The notes beneath the pieces are model-generated. The model searched no databases, was not told the origin of the DNA, and was given only the letters and a program-made list of their open reading frames with translations. DNA of 32,577 bases from Planctomycetaceae bacterium (lineage in GTDB: Bacteria > Planctomycetota > Planctomycetia > Planctomycetales > Planctomycetaceae): the NCBI GenBank assembly GCA_002724315.1, contig PBOJ01000085.1:1-32577 (forward strand), in the 5' to 3' direction. The number at the start of each line of letters is the position of its first letter. Within the stretch, counting starts at the first letter, position 1. The translations under genes and the position numbers were made by a program. Below, piece by piece: positions 23,941 through 31,224 of the stretch.

Positions 23941-25056
23941 ATGCCCATCCCAGTCTCTCAGATGTGGACGGTCGCCCGGTATGTGATGGGCCAACGATTG
24001 CGTGGACGTCGACGTTTCCCCTTGGTCCTGATGCTCGAACCACTCTTTCGCTGCAACCTGGCGTGTGCGGGCTGCGGCAAGATTCAGCACCCGACCGAAG
24101 TGCTACGACAACACCTCTCGCCAGCACAGTGCTTTGAAGCGGCCGAGGAATGCGGTGCCCCCATCGTGTCGATTCCCGGAGGGGAACCCCTCCTGCACCC
24201 CGACATCGTCGAGATTGTCGACGGTCTGATCGACCGCGGAAAGTACGTCTATCTCTGCACCAATGCCCTGTTGCTCGAAAAGGCGCTGCCACAATTCACC
24301 CCCTCGAAGCAACTGACATTTTCGGTGCACCTGGACGGCCCCGCAGAAGAACACGACACCGCCGTCTGCCGCGACGGAGTTTACGACGTCGCCGAATCCG
24401 CCATCGTTGCGGCCATCGCTGGCGGATTCCGAGTCACCACCAACACCACCGTATTCAACACAGCCCAACCCGATCGTTTCCCCCCTTTCTTTGACCGCCT
24501 GATGCGACTCGGGGTTGAGGGCATGATGATCTCTCCCGGCTACCCATACGAAAAGGCTCCCGACCAACAGCACTTCCTGCACAGAAACATGACCGTAGAT
24601 CTGTTCCGACGGCTCTTGACCAATCGTCCTCGCGGCTGGCGGTTCAATCAATCCCCACTGTTTCTCGAGTTCCTTCAGGGTCGCTGGGACCTGCCGTGCA
24701 CCCCATGGGGTAACCCGACCTACAACCTTTTCGGCTGGCAGCGGCCGTGCTACCTGCTCGAGGAGGGGGCCTATGCTGCGACCTATTCCGATTTGATCGA
24801 CCACACCGACTGGGATTCCTACGGCCCGGACAGCGGCCACCCGGCATGCAGCGACTGCATGGTGCACAGTGGATTCGAACCGACCGCTGTCACTCAGACA
24901 TTCGGATCCCTGAAGGGATTCTGGGCCACAGCGCGTTCGGTACTGTTCGGACCTCCACGAACGCGGGTCCCCGAGCCGGCCTCGTCGCCGGTCTCGACCG
25001 ACGTCCTGCCGCTTCCGGTGGTCACAGCCGACGAGTCGTTTCGCCGAGCCGCCTGA
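23941..25056 (+). CDS. hpnH: Hopanoid biosynthesis radical SAM protein HpnH
   Basis: A 371-residue radical SAM enzyme. HpnH transfers a 5'-deoxyadenosyl group to diploptene to give adenosylhopane, the first step to extended C35 hopanoids. The sequence follows the family closely: PLVLMLEPLFRCNLACAGCG contains the cluster motif CxxxCxxC (Cys38, Cys42, Cys45), then GAPIVSIPGGEPLLHPDIVEI, YLCTNALLLEKAL, FSVHLDGPAEEHD, TTNTTVF, GMMISPGYPYEKAPDQQHFL and a C-terminal cysteine region (ACSDCMVHSGFEPTAV). The ATG at 23941 is chosen because the first conserved segment (SQMWTVARYVMGQRLRG) starts right after; the frame is open upstream to 23854. No other hpn gene or squalene-hopene cyclase is in the window. 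The last 35 residues are a Pro/Val-rich extension. Confidence 0.95.
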   Translation: MPIPVSQMWTVARYVMGQRLRGRRRFPLVLMLEPLFRCNLACAGCGKIQHPTEVLRQHLSPAQCFEAAEECGAPIVSIPGGEPLLHPDIVEIVDGLIDRGKYVYLCTNALLLEKALPQFTPSKQLTFSVHLDGPAEEHDTAVCRDGVYDVAESAIVAAIAGGFRVTTNTTVFNTAQPDRFPPFFDRLMRLGVEGMMISPGYPYEKAPDQQHFLHRNMTVDLFRRLLTNRPRGWRFNQSPLFLEFLQGRWDLPCTPWGNPTYNLFGWQRPCYLLEEGAYAATYSDLIDHTDWDSYGPDSGHPACSDCMVHSGFEPTAVTQTFGSLKGFWATARSVLFGPPRTRVPEPASSPVSTDVLPLPVVTADESFRRAA

Positions 25057-25057
25057 G

Positions 25058-25768
25058 ATGCCCACGATCGCAGACCGGATTGCCGACAACCTGACACGTG
25101 TTCGGGCACAGATCTCTCAGGCCTGCCAGCGAGCCGGTCGTGACAGCAATGACGTAACGCTTGTGTGTGTCACCAAGTACGCCCGCCCCGAGTGGATTGA
25201 CGGACTTCTCGAGTGTGGAGAGTTCGTACTCGGAGAGAGTCGGCCACAACAACTCGAGCAACGCGCTTCCCGATTCTCGGACCAGGTCCAATGGCACCTG
25301 ATCGGCCAGCTGCAACGCAACAAGGTTCGCCGCACTTTGGCCGTGACCTCGATGATTCACTCGGTGGACAGCATGAAACTGCTCGAACGGATTGACACCA
25401 TCGCCGCCGACGACGGTCATCGCCCCTCCGTGTTACTGCAGGTAAACATTTCGGGCGAGGACACCAAGGGAGGTTTCACCAGTGACGTGCTCCGAGACGC
25501 CTGGCCCCGCATCCACTCGCTCGCATCGGTGCATGTCCGCGGGTTGATGACCATGGCCCCGCTGACAGACGATCCTCGCAACTCCCGAGACACCTTTGAC
25601 CGGCTCCGCCATCTCTCTCTCGAACTGGGTGCGGGCCCGACAGGGCAGGGGGGAGCCTGCCTCACAGAATTGTCCATGGGAATGAGCAACGACTTCGAGA
25701 TCGCCATCGAGGCGGGCGCCACGATCATCCGCCTGGGCCGGACCCTTTTTGAAGGTCTCGACGCCTGA
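25058..25768 (+). CDS. YggS-family PLP-binding protein (pyridoxal phosphate homeostasis)
   Basis: A 236-residue member of the YggS/PROSC family, the fold-type III PLP carriers that keep vitamin B6 balanced and have no known catalytic turnover. Landmarks are VTLVCVTKYA with the PLP lysine Lys40, GEFVLGESRPQQLEQ, WHLIGQLQRNKVR, IHSVDS, LLQVNISGEDTKGG, VRGLMTMAPLTDD and the C-terminal SMGMSNDFEIAIEAGATIIRLGRTLF, which binds the phosphate. The start ATG comes one base after the hpnH stop, so the two are likely co-transcribed and translationally coupled. That pairing is not obviously functional; the gene may simply be carried along. It ends convergent with the STAS-domain gene, 17 bases apart. Confidence 0.95.
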   Translation: MPTIADRIADNLTRVRAQISQACQRAGRDSNDVTLVCVTKYARPEWIDGLLECGEFVLGESRPQQLEQRASRFSDQVQWHLIGQLQRNKVRRTLAVTSMIHSVDSMKLLERIDTIAADDGHRPSVLLQVNISGEDTKGGFTSDVLRDAWPRIHSLASVHVRGLMTMAPLTDDPRNSRDTFDRLRHLSLELGAGPTGQGGACLTELSMGMSNDFEIAIEAGATIIRLGRTLFEGLDA

Positions 25769-25785
25769 CGGCTCCTCAGTCGGCG
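25762..25785. other. Hairpin between convergent yggS-like and STAS genes
   Basis: CGCC-T-GAC pairs with GTCGGCG, giving seven base pairs with one bulged T and a 9-base loop. The yggS-like stop codon is within the left arm, and the right arm ends one base before the STAS-gene stop. No T-run follows, so it is only a possible 3'-end or processing element. Confidence 0.3.
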
Positions 25786-26229
25786 CTACAACCCCAACAC
25801 GTGTCCGGATTCGGCACTCGTTCCGATCAGCCACCCGTCCTCGCCATCCTCCTGCCAGGACATTTCCTCCCCAACAGCCATGGTGACCGGCTCCAGGGAT
25901 TCGGTCTCGAGTCGAAACCGCTCGTCGCCCATCGGAGCCAGGAACTTGCGGAACCAGATCATCTGGCGCACTCTCTCACACGGACCATCCAGACAGATTG
26001 ACACGCCCCTTTCGGCCCAGTCGAACAGCATCCCGAAATAGCCGCTGGGAACGTACTTCACGTGCGACATGTCGACGGCCACGCAGGTCACTCCATCGAT
26101 TTCGACCAACTGCGTCAACGTCTCACGGAGCAGCGCCAAGTCCGCTCCGTCCCAGATGTCCATCGGTCCCAGGTTGATCACCTGATATCCGCTCAGTTTT
26201 TCGATCGTCATCCGGTGTCTACGAGCCAT
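25786..26229 (-). CDS. STAS-domain protein (anti-sigma-factor-antagonist-like)
   Basis: A 147-residue protein with the STAS fold: VINLGPMDIWDGADLALLRETL, VTCVAVDMSHVKYVPSGYFGMLFDW and ISICLDGP-type strand with VRQMIWFRKFL, given in order. SpoIIAA-type anti-anti-sigma factors carry a phosphorylatable Ser in a DSSG-like loop; here the loop reads VPSGY, with one Ser in position and without the leading Asp. So switching by a kinase/phosphatase is possible but not shown. The ATG has GAGG 6 bases upstream. The C-terminal 40 residues beyond the STAS core are acidic. No cognate anti-sigma kinase or PP2C phosphatase gene adjoins it. A 294-base gap separates it from the zinc-ribbon gene upstream. Confidence 0.8.
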   Translation of the reverse strand: MARRHRMTIEKLSGYQVINLGPMDIWDGADLALLRETLTQLVEIDGVTCVAVDMSHVKYVPSGYFGMLFDWAERGVSICLDGPCERVRQMIWFRKFLAPMGDERFRLETESLEPVTMAVGEEMSWQEDGEDGWLIGTSAESGHVLGL

Positions 26230-26523
26230 CAGTATTCCTCACGGAGTCGGCATTGCTTGACGGGAGAAGTTTGTCCGGCCGCCGGAAACCACTCCTTTCG
26301 AAGCGTCCCGAGAGCCAGCCCCCCCTGTAAGGAAGCAATCACTGCGCCAAAGAACCGCAAAGCCCAGTCGCAACACTTAAGTCCCTTGACTACCAGGACT
26401 TGTGGCGAAAGAAACGGGAGCCCCCATCTCAGCCAACGTTGTGTTCCCACAACGCCTGTTGCCCAAATGCAACATCCGGCTGGCCGAAACGATCCCAGTC
26501 AGACCCCGCCCCGAACGGGCCGG
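26230..26523. other. 294-base intergenic region with a 7-bp GGAA-loop hairpin
   Basis: No credible gene is seen. On the minus strand, CGTTGTG-GGAA-CACAACG (26454-26437) is a perfect 7-bp stem with a GNRA-type tetraloop, and CAA/TTG flanks it across a 3-base bulge. A further short hairpin is possible at AAGTCC...GGACTT (around 26380-26401). The region would be transcribed as the leader of the STAS gene or the tail of the zinc-ribbon gene. No convincing -10/-35 pair was found for the STAS gene. Confidence 0.4.
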
Positions 26524-27243
26524 TCATTCATCGGAATCTCTGGCGGAATCCACATAAAGCAAACGGCCACAGTTGTTGCAGTAGACGACCTGCCCCAGAG
26601 ACAATTCGACCTGGAACTGCGGCGAAACCTGGATCGAACACGCTGTGCAGGACCCCTCGACGACCTCAGCCATCGCTCCGGCCCCGTGGGCCTTGACCAA
26701 TCGACGGTATTGTTCGGCGACGTCCTGCGACAACTGGGACTCCGACTGGGAGATGGCGTCCTCGAGTTTCTGTCGCTCCTCGTGCAACCCGGGTTCGACA
26801 GCGGCAACTTCCGCCGCCACCCGTTCCTGTTCCTTCTGCGCGGATTCCCGTTCGCCCTCGATCTCGGTGACCCGCTTCTGGCTACCCTCAACACGGTCGT
26901 ACAGTTCGAGAATCTCGTCCTCGAGCACACTGTTGGCGACCGTATCTGCGTCGATCTGACCTTTGATGATATCGAATTCCCGATTTGACGAAGCGGTATT
27001 GAGTTTCGACTTCAGGTCAACGATTTTCGTTTCGTTGGTTTTCAGTTGCAGGGCCCGTTCGTCAGAGGCTTTCCTGAGGTTGGTGACCGACAGTTGTTCG
27101 GCATCCACCTCTTCCTGTTTCCGGGAAGTCACCGCCTCGTACGCCCGCACTCTCCGCGGACCGGCTTCGAGTTCATCCAGCACCCGCATGTGCTCGACGT
27201 GCAACTGGTGGAGCTCTCTCAATCCACTGGCAGCCGTCGTCAT
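26524..27243 (-). CDS. Coiled-coil protein with C-terminal C4 zinc ribbon (CdsZ/DUF164 type)
   Basis: A 239-residue protein. Residues 1-180 are almost continuous coiled coil, rich in Glu, Lys, Arg and Gln (for example KTNETKIVDLKSKL and QKRVTEIEGERESAQKEQER). The C-terminus is a zinc ribbon with Cys199 and Cys202 (CTAC) and Cys222 and Cys225 (CNNC), separated by IQVSPQFQVELSLGQVVY, the pattern of the DUF164/'C4-type zinc ribbon' family that includes chlamydial CdsZ. ATG at 27243 has AGGAGA about 8 bases upstream and is preferred to the GTG-like start at 27288, which lies at the foot of a terminator. It follows rpoD on the same strand with the terminator between them, so expression may depend on read-through. 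Its precise function is not settled; chlamydial members support secretion. Confidence 0.88.
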   Translation of the reverse strand: MTTAASGLRELHQLHVEHMRVLDELEAGPRRVRAYEAVTSRKQEEVDAEQLSVTNLRKASDERALQLKTNETKIVDLKSKLNTASSNREFDIIKGQIDADTVANSVLEDEILELYDRVEGSQKRVTEIEGERESAQKEQERVAAEVAAVEPGLHEERQKLEDAISQSESQLSQDVAEQYRRLVKAHGAGAMAEVVEGSCTACSIQVSPQFQVELSLGQVVYCNNCGRLLYVDSARDSDE

Positions 27244-27286
27244 GCCGTTGTCTCCTACTGTGACCGGGTTCCCGAAACCGGATCTC

Positions 27287-27323
27287 AAAACAAAAAAAGC
27301 CGGTCGGAGGTTGCCGACCGGCT
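27287..27323 (-). terminator. Intrinsic terminator after rpoD
   Basis: On the minus strand a perfect 10-bp stem, AGCCGGTCGG with CCGACCGGCT (27323-27314 and 27307-27298), has a 6-base loop and is followed by seven T residues, a G and four more T residues. It starts about 8 bases after the rpoD stop and ends about 43 bases before the zinc-ribbon gene. It is the strongest terminator in the window. Confidence 0.9.
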
Positions 27324-27330
27324 TGGGCCA

Positions 27331-28974
27331 TCAGTTGGTGCTTCCCGCGAGCACCCCTTCGAGGAATCCTCTGAGTTGTCGGCTCCGGACCGGGTGCTGC
27401 AACTTCCTCACAGCCTTTGCCTCGATCTGTCGCACTCGTTCGCGAGTCACTTTGAAGATCCGCCCAACTTCTTCCAGCGTGTAGGTGTAACCGTCACCGA
27501 GCCCATACCTGAGCTTGATGATTTCACGTTCCCGATATGTCAACGTCTTGAGGACGTCGTCAATCTTGTCCTTGAGCATCTCCTGCGTGGCCGAGTTGAC
27601 GGGGCTGTCGGTGTTGTTGTCTTCGATGAAGTCACCGAAGTAGCTGTCCTCGCTCTCGCCAACTGGACGGTCCAAGCTAATGGGATGACGGGAGATCTTC
27701 AAGACACGGCGGGTCTCTTCCAGGCTCACATCGGCTGCCTCGGCCGTTTCTTCGAGCGTGGGCTCACGGCCCTTCTCCTGAAGCAACTGTTTGCTGACCT
27801 TCCGCAGCTTCGACATCGTCTCGATCATGTGGACGGGGATACGGATGGTCCGGGCCTGGTCAGCAATCGCCCTGGTGATCGCCTGCCGGATCCACCATGT
27901 CGCGTACGTCGAGAACTTGTAGCCCCGTCGGTACTCGTACTTATCGACAGCCCGCATCAAACCAGTGTTCCCCTCCTGGATCAGGTCCAGGAAGCTCAGT
28001 CCACGGTTGCGGTATTTCTTGGCGATCGAGACCACCAACCGCAGGTTGCCCCCCGAGAGTTCTCTCATTGCCTGCTCGTAGTCGGCAAACCGCTTTTCGA
28101 TGATCTCCATCCGCACCCGAAGGCTCTCAGGAGACTCGAGTGTCAGCAGAACCAGATCCTGCAATTCGCGCTGGAGGTTGGCCCGCTCGTCCTTGGCTGA
28201 CTTCAATCTCCGAATGCTCTTCAGGTGACGCTGGATCTCGACCATCCGTTCATTGATCTGCTCGAGCCGTTTCATCACAGGCTGCATTTTCTGGGTGCGA
28301 ACACTGAGTTCCTCCACCAGCGTCACGATCTTCCTCCGACGCCGGTCGATGACCGGAATCAGCTTTTCTCTGGTCGCGTCCGAAACCCGGGGATTGACCA
28401 TCTTCTCGGCGTCTGGCAAATACTCCTGCCTCAGAAGGTCAATCGTTTTGAGATTGTGAGGCATCCGACCGAGAATCTGCGTCTTCTCGAGCCCCTCTGT
28501 CACCGAGACCTTGATCGTTCGGTCGAAGGGAAGTTCACTGTGGTGGACTTTCCGGAGAATCTCGATGGCGGTCCTCAGGGGAAAATCGCTTTCCAGGAGC
28601 GCTCGCCGGAACCTCTTCCGGGTCACTTCGATCTTCTTGGCAAGAGAGATTTCTTCGGCACGTGTCAGAAGCGGAATCTCTCCCATCTGGGTCAGGTACA
28701 TCCGCACCGGATCGTCAATTCGCCGCGACCGATCTTCACCGATCACTGACTTTTGGCGTGAGTTGCGAGACTTGCGCTTGGAAAGATCCTCTGGAGGATT
28801 CTTGTCAGCCACGACATCGAGTCCCAGTTCCTCGGCACACATCAGGAGTGCGTCAAGCTTCTCTGGGGTCGCTGCTTCATCAGGCAGGTAGGCATTGACC
28901 TGAGAGTACGTCAGGTACCCCTGGGCCTGCCCCTGTTCGATCACAGCCCTGAGTTCTTCAATCAAGCGATACAC
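27331..28974 (-). CDS. rpoD: RNA polymerase primary sigma factor RpoD (sigma70/SigA)
   Basis: A complete 547-residue primary sigma factor. Residues 1-60 look like a short region 1.1. Region 1.2 is [22 protein letters not shown] (given as residues 87-108). A non-conserved, helical region spans about 120-300. Region 2 runs from residue 309 ([20 protein letters not shown], then [20 protein letters not shown] and [17 protein letters not shown]), with the DNA-melting and -10-recognition residues. Region 3 begins [15 protein letters not shown]. Region 4 has the RYGLGDG turn and the helix-turn-helix [20 protein letters not shown] that reads the -35 element. Its start lies 20 bases after the dnaG stop, the classic dnaG-rpoD order. 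It is longer than a group 2-4 factor and keeps all essential regions. Confidence 0.97.
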   Translation of the reverse strand: MYRLIEELRAVIEQGQAQGYLTYSQVNAYLPDEAATPEKLDALLMCAEELGLDVVADKNPPEDLSKRKSRNSRQKSVIGEDRSRRIDDPVRMYLTQMGEIPLLTRAEEISLAKKIEVTRKRFRRALLESDFPLRTAIEILRKVHHSELPFDRTIKVSVTEGLEKTQILGRMPHNLKTIDLLRQEYLPDAEKMVNPRVSDATREKLIPVIDRRRRKIVTLVEELSVRTQKMQPVMKRLEQINERMVEIQRHLKSIRRLKSAKDERANLQRELQDLVLLTLESPESLRVRMEIIEKRFADYEQAMRELSGGNLRLVVSIAKKYRNRGLSFLDLIQEGNTGLMRAVDKYEYRRGYKFSTYATWWIRQAITRAIADQARTIRIPVHMIETMSKLRKVSKQLLQEKGREPTLEETAEAADVSLEETRRVLKISRHPISLDRPVGESEDSYFGDFIEDNNTDSPVNSATQEMLKDKIDDVLKTLTYREREIIKLRYGLGDGYTYTLEEVGRIFKVTRERVRQIEAKAVRKLQHPVRSRQLRGFLEGVLAGSTN

Positions 28975-28994
28975 GATCCGATCCTCCCACTAAT

Positions 28995-30947
28995 TCAACG
29001 AATCACGCCTTGGCGGGTTCGTTTCTGGTGGTGTTCAAACGCCCGTCGCAGTCGGGTCTTGTCATCGTCATGCAGTCCACCGTCCGCCTGTTGGTCGGCC
29101 GACCGGGAACCCCGCTCTGCTTCAAAGTTCTCTCGCTCTCGACGCCACTTCAACACTTGCACAGTCTCTTCGACGAGATCGATCTCGGAATCCGACATCC
29201 GCTCCGACGTCTGCTTCATCCGGGCCTCTTCGTCGATTTTCACCAGGACTCGTTTCAATTCCGGATCCTCCAACGTCGAAGCGACTCGTTCAAACGTCGG
29301 CAGGTCTCCGTTGTCGTGAATCTGGTAACAGACTTCCAGTAACTGCCGCAGAAACGTGTCACGAATTTCCTCGGCTCGCACCTGCTCCCGTATCCGTCCG
29401 ATTGACTCGGGTGACGAAACCAGGATCGCAACCAATTCGCGTTCGGCCCTGTCCACCCTCGTCGAGTCCTTCCGATCCCCCATGGCAGACACAGGTTGCT
29501 TCGCCGCTTCTCGGCTCCTCGAAGACCTGCCCGCCGTGCCGGATTCACCATCGTCGAAACGTGTCGAGACACGGCCGCTTTCGGCACCTGTGACTTGTGC
29601 ACGTTCACGCTGTTGGTTCTGACTTTCCGTGCGACGTTGCTGCAAAGCCGTCCGCAATTCGGACTCGGCAACACCCAATCGCTGGCTGACCATTCCGAGG
29701 ATCACTGCCTCACGAGGAGTATTGCCCAACTTCGGTGCCGAGACAATCAACTCCAGCATTTCAGAGAGCAATCGCTGGCGGGAATCGACTGTTGCCGTCC
29801 CGATCCGGGCCACTGCGGCCTGCCATTTGAAGTCCAGCGCCTCTGGAGCCGCTTCGGACAATTCGCGAAAAGCCGTTTCCCCGTGCCGTTCGAGGAATTC
29901 GGCTGGATCCAATCCCTCGGGCAACGTCAAGACCCGCAGGTCGACGTCCTGGGCGAGAAAACGGGGAAGAGCCCTCTCGGCGGCCATCTGGCCCGCCTGG
30001 TCACCATCGTAGACAAGTACCACTCGCTGGGACATCCGCTTCAACGCCGTGACGTGTTCGTCGGTCAGGGCCGTCCCCAAAGTTCCAACCACGTTGTCCA
30101 CGCCGTATTGATGGGCGGTCACACAGTCGGTGTACCCCTCCACGACCACCGCTGCCTTTTGACGGCGGATCCCGTCACGTGACAGGCCCAGTCCATACAA
30201 GAGACTCTTTTTCGAGAACACCGGGTTCTCTGGGCTATTGAGATATTTGGGAGCGTCGGGATAAGAGTGATCCGGAAGGATTCGGCCACCAAACCCGACG
30301 GTTCGCCCACCGAGGTCGTGGATCGGGAACAGAACGCGATCGACGAAATCGTCGCGAAGACCTGACCCATCCTGCCGCTGCCGTACCAACCCCGCAGACT
30401 CGAGCTCGGACGCGCGGTAACGTCCTTCGGCCCTTTTCTGCAACCAGTCCCACACCGGCGGGTGGAATCCAATCCGGAACACCGATACCGTCTCTGCCCC
30501 CAAGCGCCGTTGTTCGAGGTAATCTCGCGCCCGATTCGCCTCGGGTGCGTCAACAAGAAAGCTGTGGAACTGTTCTTCGGCCCATCCCAGGATCTCATAG
30601 AGCCGCGACTTCTCGTCTCTTCCAGCACCTGGGGCTCGACGCTGACGCGGAATTTCCAGGTTGGCACGTTCGGCCAACTGCTCCAATGCCTCGCGAAACC
30701 CCACGTTCTCGAAATGCATCACCCACGAGAAGCAGTCACCGCCGGCATCGCAAACCCAGCATCGGTACGTCTGGCGGTCGGCATACACGTGCAATGACGG
30801 GTTGTGATCATCGTGAAACGGACAAAGCGCGACGTGATCACCTCGGCCGCCCCGGGCCGTCAGTGAGACCGTTTCACCGACCAACGAGACAAGGTCCGTC
30901 TGAGAACGGACCTGCTCCTTGAAGTCGCCAGCGTAGCCACCTGTCAC
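28995..30947 (-). CDS. dnaG: DNA primase DnaG
   Basis: A 650-residue primase that makes the RNA primers at the replication fork together with DnaB helicase. GTG at 30947 is chosen: AGGAGA lies 6-7 bases upstream and the conserved zinc domain then begins at the usual distance; the frame extends to 31019 without support. The CHC2 zinc-binding domain has Cys42, His45, Cys63 and Cys66 (CPFH...CWVC). The central domain contains FPIHDLGGRTVGFGGR and a KYLNSPENPVFSKK block, and TOPRIM has Glu270 (VVVEGYTD) and Asp314/Asp316 (VYDGDQAG). A low-complexity Ser/Arg/Gln linker about 470-530 precedes the helical C-terminal DnaB-interacting domain. rpsU, often first in this operon, is absent upstream. Confidence 0.97.
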   Translation of the reverse strand: MTGGYAGDFKEQVRSQTDLVSLVGETVSLTARGGRGDHVALCPFHDDHNPSLHVYADRQTYRCWVCDAGGDCFSWVMHFENVGFREALEQLAERANLEIPRQRRAPGAGRDEKSRLYEILGWAEEQFHSFLVDAPEANRARDYLEQRRLGAETVSVFRIGFHPPVWDWLQKRAEGRYRASELESAGLVRQRQDGSGLRDDFVDRVLFPIHDLGGRTVGFGGRILPDHSYPDAPKYLNSPENPVFSKKSLLYGLGLSRDGIRRQKAAVVVEGYTDCVTAHQYGVDNVVGTLGTALTDEHVTALKRMSQRVVLVYDGDQAGQMAAERALPRFLAQDVDLRVLTLPEGLDPAEFLERHGETAFRELSEAAPEALDFKWQAAVARIGTATVDSRQRLLSEMLELIVSAPKLGNTPREAVILGMVSQRLGVAESELRTALQQRRTESQNQQRERAQVTGAESGRVSTRFDDGESGTAGRSSRSREAAKQPVSAMGDRKDSTRVDRAERELVAILVSSPESIGRIREQVRAEEIRDTFLRQLLEVCYQIHDNGDLPTFERVASTLEDPELKRVLVKIDEEARMKQTSERMSDSEIDLVEETVQVLKWRRERENFEAERGSRSADQQADGGLHDDDKTRLRRAFEHHQKRTRQGVIR

Positions 30948-31224
30948 AGGACTCTCCTGCGATGCCTGGTTCCAGCTCCTCCTGCCATGAGCGTCACGAC
31001 AAGAACTACCGGTCCCCACTCGACATGTCCAGGCGATCCAACGACCCCCAAATCCATGCGAGACACGACAATACTAGCCGACAAAGGGGACGGGTCAAGC
31101 AACCGAGAAAGCTCCCCCGGTGTCTTTGAACCGCACAACCGGAACAAGTCATCCGACGGTCGCGATCGGAAGCAAACCCAGTGTCTGCGACCACCTGGAC
31201 CGCAAGACGAGCGACGGCCGCAAC
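30948..31224. other. Gene-free region upstream of dnaG
   Basis: 277 bases with no convincing gene; short open frames here lack family motifs and Shine-Dalgarno sequences. It holds the dnaG leader (about 118 bases from the predicted promoter) and the 3' flank of the zinc-ribbon gene at 31225, for which no intrinsic terminator is visible. No rpsU gene is present in it. Confidence 0.5.
31071..31098 (-). promoter_or_regulatory. Probable promoter of the dnaG-rpoD operon
   Basis: Minus strand: TTGACC (31098-31093, 5/6 to consensus), a 16-base spacer and TAGTAT (31076-31071, 4/6). It lies about 120 bases upstream of the dnaG GTG. Prediction from consensus only; the -10 is weak. Confidence 0.42.

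Noticed and set aside
27046-28200. 384-codon plus-strand open frame opposite rpoD
   Set aside because: It is antisense to sigma regions 2-4 and crosses the terminator; rpoD is certain.
31006-31194. 62-codon minus-strand frame upstream of dnaG
   Set aside because: No motif, no ribosome-binding site and unusual composition; it also covers the predicted dnaG promoter.
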